10,836 nucleotides of DNA from Rhodospirillaceae bacterium (GTDB lineage Bacteria; Pseudomonadota; Alphaproteobacteria; UBA828), in contig JAPPKP010000307.1 in the NCBI GenBank assembly GCA_028819955.1, forward strand, positions 1 through 10,836. Reading direction: 5' to 3'. Positions 1 through 6,621 of this stretch are shown one piece after another (the first letter of the stretch is position 1; the number at the start of each line of letters is the position of its first letter). The translations under genes were made by a program, and so were the position numbers. The notes beneath the pieces were generated by a model. That model was not told where the DNA came from, made no database searches, and saw only the letters and a list, made by a program, of their open reading frames with translations.

Positions 1-98
1 TCAACATCCTGAACGCCGATCCCTTCTACCGCGACCTCACCACCGGGCTGGTCATTCTCGCCGCGATCGGGATCAGCGCGGGCGGCCAACGGCGGTGA
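1..98 (+). CDS. ABC transporter permease, RbsC-like sugar type (3' fragment)
   Basis: Only the last 31 codons are in the window, reading from base 3 to the TGA at 96-98. The visible tail begins NILNADPFYRDL, continues into a hydrophobic stretch (TGLVILAAIGIS) and ends in a short basic GGQRR. This resembles the C-terminal end of ribose-type (RbsC/BPD_transp_2) inner-membrane permeases, which finish with a last transmembrane helix and a few charged cytoplasmic residues. Such permeases form the membrane channel of importers for sugars and related small molecules, working with a periplasmic binding protein and an ATPase. Those partner genes would lie upstream, outside the window. The oxidoreductase downstream is on the same strand and could act on the imported compound, but that is inference. 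The family call rests on a short tail only. Confidence 0.55.
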   Translation, partial: NILNADPFYRDLTTGLVILAAIGISAGGQRR

Positions 99-236
99 GC
101 CGACCGAGCCCAGGATCACAGCGTCTCTCCGACATCCGGGCGGCGATGCGCGCCGCGGCAGGGGGCTGAGCGCCCATGATCGAGGCAGGGGCTCCGATCG
201 CGTAAGCTGCGCCCCGGCGACTGACGGAGGTTGAGA
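99..236 (+). other. Spacer between permease and oxidoreductase
   Basis: This 138-base stretch has no convincing gene. It contains only tiny open frames, such as an ATG at 177 running nine codons to TAA, with no ribosome binding site that would recommend them. I see no clear terminator with a T-run and no strong promoter. A good ribosome binding site (CGGAGG at 225-230) belongs to the next gene. Confidence 0.4.
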
Positions 237-2333
237 ATGACCAGCGGCGCACAGCGCGACCCCCGCTTCGACGTGCTCTTCGAGCCGGTTGCGATCGGCC
301 CGGTGACCGCGAAGAACCGCTTCTTCCAGGTGCCGCACTGCAACGGCATGGGCTACCGCGACCCCACGGCGCTCGCCTGGATGCGCGGAGTCAAGGCGGA
401 GGGCGGCTGGGCCGTGGTCTGCACCGAAGAAGTGGAGATCCACCCCACCTCGGATATTGCCCCCCACATCGAGCTCAGGCTTTGGGACGACCGCGATATC
501 CCGATGCTGGCGCGGACGACAGAGCGGATTCACGAGTTCGGCGCCCTGGCGGGAATCGAGCTTGCCCACAACGGCCCGCACGCCTCCAACCACTACGCGC
601 GCGAAGTGCCGCTGGCGGCCTCAGCGATGCCGGTCACGTGCGCCGGCTGGGAGCCGCTGCAGGCCCGCACCATGGACAAGCAGGACATCCGCGACCTCCG
701 CCGCTGGCACCGCACGGCTGCCCTCCGGGCGCGCAAGGCCGGGTTCGACCTCGTCTACGTCTACGCCGGGCATGCGCTCAGCATCCTGCATCACTTCCTC
801 TCCCGCCATCACAACCGGCGCAGCGACGAGTACGGCGGGTCCGCGCGCAACCGGGTTCGGCTGCTGGAAGAGATCATCGGCGACACCAAGGATGCCGTGG
901 GCGACACCTGTGCCGTGCCCTGCCGGATCGCCGTCGACGAGCTGCTGGGTGACGGCGGCCTGGAGAAGGCGGAGGTGGAGGAGCTGATCGGCCTGGTCGC
1001 CGAGCTTCCGGACCTCTGGGACCTGTCGCTGGCAGCCTGGCCCAACGATTCCATGACGTCTCGGTTCGGTGCCGAAGGCTGGCAGGAGCCCTTCGTCCAG
1101 GGCGTGAAGACGCTCACCGCGAAGCCGGTCGTTGTCGTCGGGCGCTACACCTCGCCCGACCGGATGGCATCGGTCATCAACAAGGGGATCGCCGACTTCA
1201 TCGGCTGCGCCCGACCCTCCATCGCCGATCCGTTCCTGCCGAAGAAGATCGAGGACGGGCGCCTCGACGACATTCGCGAATGCATCGGCTGCAACATCTG
1301 CGTCTCTGGCGACTTCACGATGTCGCCGATCCGCTGCACCCAGAACCCGACCATGAGCGAGGAGTGGCGCAAGGGCTGGCACCCGGAGCGCATCAGGCCG
1401 CGCGAGTCGGAGAAGCCCGTCCTGATCGTGGGTGCGGGGCCGGCGGGCCTCGAGGCGGCGCAGGCGCTGGGCAAGCGGGGCTACGAGGTGACGTTGGCGG
1501 AGAGGGGCACCGCGCTCGGCGGCCGCGTCGCACGCGAATGCCGGCTGCCGGGGCTCGCCGCCTGGGGCCGGGTCCGCGACTACCGAGAGCAGCAGCTTCT
1601 TCAGCTGCCCAACGTGCAGACTTACTTCGATTCCGAGCTCGACGCGGAGTCGGTGCTGGAATTCGGCGTGCCCCGTGTCGTCGTCGCCACCGGCGCGCGC
1701 TGGCGGGCCGACGGCCTCGGCCACCACTGGGCGCGGGCCGTGCCCATCGCAGCCGGCGCACGGGTGCTGACTCCCGACGACATCATGGATGGCACCGTGC
1801 CGGCAGAAGGAGCGCGCGTCGCAGTGTGGGACGACGAGCATTACTACATGGGCGGCGTGATCGCCGAACGGCTCGCCGACGAGGGTTGCCAGACGTCCTA
1901 CCTGACGCCGGCATCCGAAGCCTCCACCTGGACCCGGAACACGATGGAGCAGCACTTCATCCAGGCGCGGCTGCTGGAGAAGGGCGTGACGATCCAGAGC
2001 TTCACCAACCTCGACACCGTCTCGGAAGGCTCCGCCACCGTCTCCTGCGTCTTCACCGGGCGCACGGAGGAGATCAGGGCGGACGCGGTCGTGCTGGTCA
2101 CGTCGCGCGAGTCGGAAGACCGCCTTGCGCGCGAGCTCGCGGCACGCGCCGAGGACTGGAAGGACGCAGGCATCGAAAGCGTCACCACCATAGGCGACGC
2201 GCTGGCGCCGGCGACCATCGCCCACGCGGTCTACGCGGGGCGGCGCTACGCGGAGGAGTTGGACGGCCCGGCCGTGAGCAACGACGAGGTTCCCTTCAAC
2301 CGCGAAATCGCGGAGCTTCTGCCACTCGCCTGA
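237..2333 (+). CDS. TMADH-family FMN/[4Fe-4S] amine dehydrogenase (NADH:flavin oxidoreductase family)
   Basis: This is a 698-residue iron-sulfur flavoprotein of the trimethylamine/dimethylamine/histamine dehydrogenase group. Residues 10-340 form the FMN-binding TIM barrel. Cys35 in QVPHCNG sits where TMADH attaches FMN covalently. Tyr176, His179 and Asp271 match the TMADH catalytic triad. Cys349, Cys352, Cys355 and Cys367 match the [4Fe-4S] ligands. Residues 394-430 carry a dinucleotide-binding fold (VLIVGAGPAGLEAA), and the C-terminal half resembles the ADP-binding domains of TMADH. Of the three aromatic residues that cradle trimethylamine, only Trp268 remains; the other two positions are Glu65 and Asp359. 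Oxidative deamination or N-demethylation of an amine, with electrons passed to ETF, is therefore likely but the substrate is unknown. ATG at 237 is preferred to the in-frame TTG at 231 because CGGAGG lies six bases before it. The upstream permease suggests coupled uptake. Confidence 0.88.
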   Translation: MTSGAQRDPRFDVLFEPVAIGPVTAKNRFFQVPHCNGMGYRDPTALAWMRGVKAEGGWAVVCTEEVEIHPTSDIAPHIELRLWDDRDIPMLARTTERIHEFGALAGIELAHNGPHASNHYAREVPLAASAMPVTCAGWEPLQARTMDKQDIRDLRRWHRTAALRARKAGFDLVYVYAGHALSILHHFLSRHHNRRSDEYGGSARNRVRLLEEIIGDTKDAVGDTCAVPCRIAVDELLGDGGLEKAEVEELIGLVAELPDLWDLSLAAWPNDSMTSRFGAEGWQEPFVQGVKTLTAKPVVVVGRYTSPDRMASVINKGIADFIGCARPSIADPFLPKKIEDGRLDDIRECIGCNICVSGDFTMSPIRCTQNPTMSEEWRKGWHPERIRPRESEKPVLIVGAGPAGLEAAQALGKRGYEVTLAERGTALGGRVARECRLPGLAAWGRVRDYREQQLLQLPNVQTYFDSELDAESVLEFGVPRVVVATGARWRADGLGHHWARAVPIAAGARVLTPDDIMDGTVPAEGARVAVWDDEHYYMGGVIAERLADEGCQTSYLTPASEASTWTRNTMEQHFIQARLLEKGVTIQSFTNLDTVSEGSATVSCVFTGRTEEIRADAVVLVTSRESEDRLARELAARAEDWKDAGIESVTTIGDALAPATIAHAVYAGRRYAEELDGPAVSNDEVPFNREIAELLPLA

Positions 2334-2337
2334 CCGA

Positions 2338-2353
2338 CCGCCGCCTACGGCGG
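2338..2353. terminator. Possible short hairpin between converging genes
   Basis: CCGCCG and CGGCGG flank a four-base loop just after the stop of the TMADH-family gene and across the tlyA stop, where the two genes converge with only 11 bases between them. A shared bidirectional terminator would be expected here. The stem is only six base pairs and no T-run follows on either strand, so this may be chance in GC-rich DNA. Confidence 0.2.
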
Positions 2354-3097
2354 GCGCCGCGCCGCGATCAGGAACTCGGTGTTGCCGTCGCGGCCCTTGA
2401 TCGGGCTTTCGGTGAGGCCGATCACCGGCCAGCCCTCGGCATGGAGCCACGCGCGGATCGTTTCGCAGACGTCCGCGTGAACCGCGGGATCGCGGACGAT
2501 GCCGCCCTTGCCTACGCGCTCGCGCCCGGCCTCGAACTGCGGCTTGATCAGGGCGACGAGGCGCGCGCCGGCGGCTGCGAGCGCGAGCGGGGCCAGCAGG
2601 ATCGTGCGCAGGCCGATGAAGCTCGCGTCGCAGACGATGAGGTCGATCGGCTCCGGCACCTCGGCTTGCGTCAGGTAACGCGCGTTGGTCCGCTCCAGCA
2701 CGATGACGCGAACGTTGTCGCGCAGGCGTGCGTCGAGCTGGCCGTAGCCGACATCGACCGCATAGACCCGCCGTGCCCCGCGCTGGCACAGCACGTCGGT
2801 GAAGCCGCCGGTGGAGGCGCCGATATCGAGCGCGGTCAGTCCGCCCGGATCGATCTCGAAGTGCGTAAGCGCGTGGTCGAGCTTGATGCCGCCGCGCGAG
2901 ACCCAGGGGTGATCCGCGCCCCTGACCATAAGCGAGAGCTCGCTATCGACCTGCATGCCGGGCTTCTCGAGCCGGCGCTCGCCGGAGTAGACCCGGCCCG
3001 CCAGCAGCAGCGCCTGCGCCTTGGCCCTGGTTTCGGCGAGGCCGCGGGCGACCAGCAGGGTATCGAGCCGCTCCTTGCCCCGCGCCTCGCGGCTCAG
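2345..3097 (-). CDS. tlyA: TlyA family 16S/23S rRNA (cytidine-2'-O)-methyltransferase
   Basis: The product uses S-adenosylmethionine to methylate rRNA ribose. Taken from CTG at 3097 it has 250 residues, the normal family length. Residues 7-60 form an S4 RNA-binding domain (RLDTLLVARGLAETRAKAQA). An FtsJ-type methyltransferase follows, with the SAM motif LDIGASTGGF near residue 90, DVGYGQL, and LERTNARYL. The family catalytic K-D-K-E set appears at Lys72, Asp157, Lys185 and Glu241. The first ATG in frame (2956) would delete most of the S4 domain. There is no ATG, GTG or TTG between it and the upstream in-frame stop at 3152-3154. CTG at 3097 puts the start where other TlyA proteins begin (M-S-R...), overlaps the ispA stop as CTGA, and has GGAG eight bases upstream. 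A sequence error hiding a normal start is possible but unlikely, because the frame is otherwise intact. It is probably translationally coupled to ispA. Confidence 0.88.
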   Translation of the reverse strand: MSREARGKERLDTLLVARGLAETRAKAQALLLAGRVYSGERRLEKPGMQVDSELSLMVRGADHPWVSRGGIKLDHALTHFEIDPGGLTALDIGASTGGFTDVLCQRGARRVYAVDVGYGQLDARLRDNVRVIVLERTNARYLTQAEVPEPIDLIVCDASFIGLRTILLAPLALAAAGARLVALIKPQFEAGRERVGKGGIVRDPAVHADVCETIRAWLHAEGWPVIGLTESPIKGRDGNTEFLIAARRPP

Positions 3098-3981
3098 TGG
3101 CGCCGCTCCACGATATAGCGGGCGACGGCGCGGAGCGGCGCGGCCCTCTCGTCAAAGAGGCTGAGCGCCGCGATGGCGTCGTCCACCAGCGCCTCGGCCC
3201 GCCCGCGTGCCCCTTCGGCGCCCAGGAGACCCACGAAGGTCGCCTTGCCGGCGGCGGCGTCCTTGCCCACCGCCTTGCCGAGGTCGGCCTCCGTGCCCTC
3301 ATGGTCGAGCAGGTCGTCGGCGATCTGGAACGCGAGCCCGATGCAGGCAGCATAGTCGCGGAGCGCCTTGCGGGCCGCGCCGTCCTCCCGTGCGAGGATA
3401 GCGCCGGCCTCGCAGGAGAAGCCAAAGAGCGCGCCGGTCTTGAGCCGCTGCAGCCGGATTATCTCGTCGAGGGTGAGAGTCCGGCTCTCCGCCGCGAGGT
3501 CGATGGCCTGGCCGCCAGCCATACCGTCTGCGCCCGCCGCCTGCGCCAGCGCGCACGCGAGCTCCGCGCGCACGGCGGCGTCGGGATGCCCAGCCGGTGT
3601 CGTCACCGCCTCGAAGGCGAGCGTGAGCAGGGAATCGCCCACCAGGATCGCGGTCGCCTCGTCGAAGGCGATATGGCAGGTCGGCTTGCCGCGGCGCAGG
3701 TCGTCGTCGTCCATCGCCGGCAGGTCGTCGTGGACCAGCGAGTAGGTGTGCACCATCTCGATGGCGGCGGCGGTGTTGACGGACCAGGCGCGCGGCACCT
3801 CGAAGAGATCGGCGCCCGAGAGCACCAGGAAGGGCCTGAGCCGCTTGCCGCCGGCGAAGAGGGAGTAGCGCATCGCCTCGGGGAGCCGCCCGTCAGCGCC
3901 CTCAGGCACGGGAACCAGTGAATTGAGCGCTTCGTCGACGGCCTCCGCAGCCTCGCCGAGCGCATGCTCCAGCGACCTCAC
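3094..3981 (-). CDS. ispA: Farnesyl diphosphate synthase (polyprenyl synthetase)
   Basis: This 295-residue cytoplasmic enzyme condenses isopentenyl diphosphate with allylic diphosphates to make farnesyl diphosphate for quinones, undecaprenyl carriers and hopanoids. The first aspartate-rich motif is in HDDLPAMDDDDLRRGKP, with the bacterial DDxxxxD spacing and the residues before it that match E. coli IspA. The second is FQIADDLLD, followed by GKAVGKDAAAGKAT. The GGKRLRP substrate loop is near the N terminus. Geranylgeranyl synthase is a less likely alternative. The start is GTG at 3981, preceded by GAGGA six bases upstream. That site overlaps the TGA of xseB nine bases away, so the two genes are probably translated in tandem. 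The stop TGA overlaps the tlyA start. The gene is normally followed by dxs in alphaproteobacteria; here it is not. Confidence 0.93.
   Translation of the reverse strand: MRSLEHALGEAAEAVDEALNSLVPVPEGADGRLPEAMRYSLFAGGKRLRPFLVLSGADLFEVPRAWSVNTAAAIEMVHTYSLVHDDLPAMDDDDLRRGKPTCHIAFDEATAILVGDSLLTLAFEAVTTPAGHPDAAVRAELACALAQAAGADGMAGGQAIDLAAESRTLTLDEIIRLQRLKTGALFGFSCEAGAILAREDGAARKALRDYAACIGLAFQIADDLLDHEGTEADLGKAVGKDAAAGKATFVGLLGAEGARGRAEALVDDAIAALSLFDERAAPLRAVARYIVERRH
3106..3109 (-). promoter_or_regulatory. Ribosome binding site supporting the CTG start of tlyA
   Basis: On the minus strand GGAG (within GTGGAG) lies inside the last codons of ispA, eight bases before CTG at 3097. No other ATG, GTG or TTG is available in frame near it, so it helps to decide the non-standard start. 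Confidence 0.5.
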
Positions 3982-3990
3982 CCGGTGTCC

Positions 3991-4239
3991 TCAGCCGGTC
4001 TCGAACGGCTCCGTGCGGGCGGCACCGGCGGCGTCACTGTCGATCTTCTCGACGCGAAGCTCGGCCTGCCTGAGCTTCTCCTCGCAGAACGTCTTCAGCT
4101 TGACGCCGCGCTCATAGGCCGCGATCGCCGCCTCGAGGCCGGTCTCGCCTGCCTCCAGCTCGTGCACGATCCCCTCGAGCTCGCGCATCGCGCTCTCGAA
4201 GGTCTGCGCCTCGCCGTCCTTCTCGCCGTCCCCGCTCAT
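3991..4239 (-). CDS. xseB: Exodeoxyribonuclease VII small subunit
   Basis: This is an 82-residue helical protein of the usual XseB length. The pattern FESAMRELEGIVHELEAGE, then LEAAIAAYERGVKL and CEEKLRQAELRVEKI, is the typical two-helix XseB core that wraps the large subunit XseA. The complex degrades single-stranded DNA in the cytoplasm. It begins at ATG 4239, with no clear ribosome binding site in front, 36 bases after the small antitoxin-like gene. It ends nine bases before ispA, the order expected in alphaproteobacteria. xseA is not in the window, as is usual. Confidence 0.93.
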   Translation of the reverse strand: MSGDGEKDGEAQTFESAMRELEGIVHELEAGETGLEAAIAAYERGVKLKTFCEEKLRQAELRVEKIDSDAAGAARTEPFETG

Positions 4240-4275
4240 GGGCCGAGTCTATGGTGTGCCCCGATGCGCGGCAAC

Positions 4276-4440
4276 TCACTTGCCCGGCTCAGGATCAGCA
4301 CGCAAGGCGCCGATATCCTCGAACAGCTCGTCCACGTCGGCGAAGGATTTGCCCTTGCCTGCCTCCAGCTCCTTCATAGCTTTGCAGGTGGTGGCGTTCG
4401 GCTCCTGTACCGCGTCCTCAAGTCGCTTTTCATCGACCAT
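4276..4440 (-). CDS. RelB/DinJ-like small protein (54 aa), possible orphan antitoxin
   Basis: This short gene lies between gst and xseB. The product begins MVDEKRLEDAVQEPN. Residues 15-43 contain NATTCKAMKELEAGKGKSF followed by ADVDELFEDI. This closely resembles the C-terminal region of RelB/DinJ-type antitoxins, where an N-A-x-T-x-x-A-(I/M)-x-E-x-E-x-G pattern precedes a V-D-E-L-F motif that contacts the toxin. The usual N-terminal ribbon-helix-helix DNA-binding part seems too short or missing, so DNA binding is doubtful. Expression is well supported: AAGGAG sits seven bases before the ATG. No RelE/ParE-like toxin gene is found beside it, either downstream (xseB) or upstream (gst). It could be a remnant, an anti-toxin against a toxin elsewhere, or a small protein with another role. 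The family call is by eye. Confidence 0.65.
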   Translation of the reverse strand: MVDEKRLEDAVQEPNATTCKAMKELEAGKGKSFADVDELFEDIGALRADPEPGK

Positions 4441-4447
4441 GACGAAA

Positions 4448-4453
4448 CTCCTT
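4448..4453 (-). promoter_or_regulatory. Ribosome binding site of the 54-codon gene
   Basis: AAGGAG on the minus strand lies seven bases before ATG 4440. It is among the best ribosome binding sites in the window and is the main argument that this small frame is translated. Confidence 0.6.
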
Positions 4454-4469
4454 CACCGATGACGCCGGG

Positions 4470-5099
4470 TTAGCCCGCGATGCTCGGGCGGGCGGAGACC
4501 TCGGCGTGCCAGCGCCGGGCGTTGGTGTGATCCTCCGGCAGGCCGATCTTGGCGCCCCTGGTCGCGAAGTCGACGATGCAGAGCGCGGTGATGTCGGCGA
4601 CGCTGAAGCGGGGGCCCGCGATGAACCGGTTGTCCGCAAGCTGACGCTCGATGCGGCCGTAGAAGCGGGCGAGCCGCTTCCTGCCGCGCTCCACCAGGTC
4701 CGGGATCTGCTCGATCGGCTCCGCGAAGCCCGGCAGGCCCCGGCCCGCGAACGCCGGGGTGGAGTTGCGGAACACCTCCGCCACGCCGTTGAAGCCCTCG
4801 TTCTCGGCGCGGCGCTCCCACATGTCGACCATCGCGCGGTCCCGCCGGTTCACGCCGAAGAGCGGCGGCGCCGGATAGGCCTCCTCCAGAAAGCGGCAGA
4901 TCGCCATCGCCTCGCCGATCTGGGTGCCATCGTCGAGCTCCAGCATCGGCACGATCCGCCCGACGTAGCGGGCGAGGAAGTCGTCGGTGAGGTGCGCGCC
5001 TTCACCGGCCTCCACCACCGGGATCTCGATGCCCTTCTCGGCCATGTAGATCAGCACCCGGCGCGGGTTGGGCGCGGCCCCCCAGCTGTAAAGCCTCAT
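4470..5099 (-). CDS. Glutathione S-transferase family protein
   Basis: This 209-residue protein has a thioredoxin-like N-terminal domain (MRLYSWGAAPNPRRVLIY to about residue 80), including the cis-proline segment IVPMLELDDG. An all-helical C-terminal domain follows, with FSVADITALCIVDFA, the conserved GST motif near residue 160. It probably conjugates glutathione to electrophiles or performs a glutathione-dependent step in breakdown of a xenobiotic. Two details differ from textbook GSTs. The usual E-S pair that holds the glutamyl part of glutathione reads E-A (IGEAMAIC), and the N-terminal catalytic Ser/Cys-Pro position reads Asn-Pro. The APNPRRV variety recurs in alphaproteobacteria, so this is probably a subfamily trait. 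ATG 5099 is chosen because AGGAGG lies just upstream and the fold begins there; a frame open to 5171 adds only low-complexity residues. It follows the amidase by 31 bases. Confidence 0.87.
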   Translation of the reverse strand: MRLYSWGAAPNPRRVLIYMAEKGIEIPVVEAGEGAHLTDDFLARYVGRIVPMLELDDGTQIGEAMAICRFLEEAYPAPPLFGVNRRDRAMVDMWERRAENEGFNGVAEVFRNSTPAFAGRGLPGFAEPIEQIPDLVERGRKRLARFYGRIERQLADNRFIAGPRFSVADITALCIVDFATRGAKIGLPEDHTNARRWHAEVSARPSIAG

Positions 5100-5130
5100 T
5101 GCGTCCTCCTTGCGGCCCGGCCCAGGGCCC

Positions 5131-6558
5131 CTAGATCGCTGGCCGCTTGTCGCGCCAGGGCTGGGTCGCACCCTCGAAGGCGGCGGCGGCGCGGAACACG
5201 CTCAGATCGTCGTAGGGCCGGCCCACGATCTGCATGCCGGTGGGCACGCCGTAGGACGAGAAGCCGGTGGGCACGCTCATGGCCGGGCACTGGCTGACCA
5301 GATTGAAGGGGTTGGTGCAGACCCAGCCGACGTAGGCCGGCAGGGGGACCCCGTTGATCTCGAAGTTGGGGTCCGCGTCGTCGTGGTCGGCCTTGACCGC
5401 GGGCACCGCGAGCGTCGGGCAAATCAAGATGTTGTAGGACTTGAGGATCGGCTGCAGCTGCTGCCACATCCAACCGCGGAACACCTGGCACTGATAGAGC
5501 CGCGCGGCGCTGTGGCCGAGCCCGCTCTCGAGCAGCGTGACGACGAACGGGTCCATTTCGTACCGCCAGCGGGGCAGGAACTGGCCGGCGATCCCGGCGA
5601 AGAGGCCTTCCCACCAGGTCATCCAGCAGTCGAGGACCCCGAAGTTCCAGCCGACATCGACCTCGTCCACCTCGCAGCCGAGCTCGCGCAGCGTGTCGGC
5701 CGCGCGCCGCGTGTTCTCCTGCACCTCCGGGTCGATCTGGAGGTAGCCGAGGTCCATGGAGAAGGCGACCTTCCAGCCGCGGATGTCGTCGTAGGTCGCG
5801 GGCAGCCGCACCCTGTTCGGCAGAGTGCAGAGATCGTCCGGATGGGGGCCCGACATGACGTTCTGCATCAACGCGGCGTCCGCGACGCTCCTGACCATGG
5901 GGCCATAGTGCAGGATCGTCTCAAGGGGATGGTCGCGGTCCAGCGGATTGCGGCCGAAGGGCGGCTTGTAGCCGAAGATGCCGCAGGCGGACGATGGGAT
6001 GCGGATGGAGCCGCCGCCGTCGGTGCCGTCGGCGAGCGTGGTCATGCCGCCGGAGACCGCCGCGCCCGCGCCGCCGGAGGATCCGCCGGAGGTGTATTCC
6101 AGGTTCCACGGATTGGGCGTGATGCCCCAGAGCGGACTGTGGGTGGCGCCGGAATAGGCGAACTCCGGCGACGTGGTGCGCATATGCATGATGGCGCCGG
6201 CGCGCAGCAGTCGGTCTACCGTCGCCGCGGTGTAATCCGGCCGAAAATCCTCGAAAATCTTGGAGCCGAAGGTTGTGATCTCTCCCTTGACCGGGTGGAA
6301 GTCCTTGATCGCCACCGTCACCCCTTCGAGGGCGCGCAACCGGCCATCGGTCTTTCCGTACTTGGCCTCGGCCTTCTTCGCCTGTTCACGCGCCCGGTCG
6401 AAGAAGTCGTAGGTGATGGCGTTGACCTGGGGGTTGATCGCCTGCGAGCGCGCGATTTGCGCGTCCAGCAGCTCGACCGGCGAGAGCGTGCGCGCCTTGA
6501 AGCGCTCCAGCGCCTCGCTCGCCGTCAGATAACAGAGCTCGAGATCCGCCGATGCCAT
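5131..6558 (-). CDS. Amidase signature family hydrolase
   Basis: This 475-residue amidase has the Ser-cisSer-Lys catalytic triad: Lys85 in VAIKDFHPVKG, Ser160 in the glycine/serine-rich TSGGSSGG, and the nucleophile Ser184 in DGGGSIRIPSS. The C-terminal part has the familiar NLVSQCPAMSVPTG and GMQIVGRPYDD segments. The family hydrolyses carboxylic amides and includes indoleacetamide, aryl-amide and allophanate hydrolases as well as GatA. The absence of gatB and gatC nearby and the accessory context argue against a tRNA amidotransferase. The substrate cannot be read from the sequence. No signal peptide is visible, so it is probably cytoplasmic. ATG 6558 has GGGGGAG seven bases upstream. It lies between a Gfo/Idh/MocA gene and a gst gene on the same strand and is probably co-transcribed with both. 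Confidence 0.92.
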   Translation of the reverse strand: MASADLELCYLTASEALERFKARTLSPVELLDAQIARSQAINPQVNAITYDFFDRAREQAKKAEAKYGKTDGRLRALEGVTVAIKDFHPVKGEITTFGSKIFEDFRPDYTAATVDRLLRAGAIMHMRTTSPEFAYSGATHSPLWGITPNPWNLEYTSGGSSGGAGAAVSGGMTTLADGTDGGGSIRIPSSACGIFGYKPPFGRNPLDRDHPLETILHYGPMVRSVADAALMQNVMSGPHPDDLCTLPNRVRLPATYDDIRGWKVAFSMDLGYLQIDPEVQENTRRAADTLRELGCEVDEVDVGWNFGVLDCWMTWWEGLFAGIAGQFLPRWRYEMDPFVVTLLESGLGHSAARLYQCQVFRGWMWQQLQPILKSYNILICPTLAVPAVKADHDDADPNFEINGVPLPAYVGWVCTNPFNLVSQCPAMSVPTGFSSYGVPTGMQIVGRPYDDLSVFRAAAAFEGATQPWRDKRPAI

Positions 6559-6621
6559 TGTGTGTCTCCCCCTGGCCTCTCCGGGCCTTCCTTAGCGTTC
6601 CCGGTCGCGACGATGCGCTCG

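Noticed and set aside
231..236. TTG start for the TMADH-family gene.
   Set aside because: ATG 237 has the better spacing to CGGAGG; TTG 231 would touch that site directly.
621..2789. 722-codon open frame on the minus strand across the TMADH-family gene and tlyA.
   Set aside because: It is antisense to two genes with clear motifs, is arginine/alanine-rich with no recognisable domain, and arises from high GC content.
2345..2956. Shorter tlyA starting at ATG 2956.
   Set aside because: It would lose most of the S4 RNA-binding domain, which is intact in the same frame upstream.
3097..3921. 274-codon plus-strand frame opposite ispA.
   Set aside because: Antisense shadow of a gene with both aspartate-rich motifs; its His/Arg/Gly-rich sequence resembles no protein I know.
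4238..4462. 74-codon plus-strand frame between xseB and gst.
   Set aside because: It is opposite the antitoxin-like small gene, which has a better ribosome binding site and recognisable motif.
5100..5171. N-terminal extension of the glutathione S-transferase to 5171.
   Set aside because: It adds low-complexity residues, overlaps the amidase end, and the ribosome binding site sits directly before ATG 5099.
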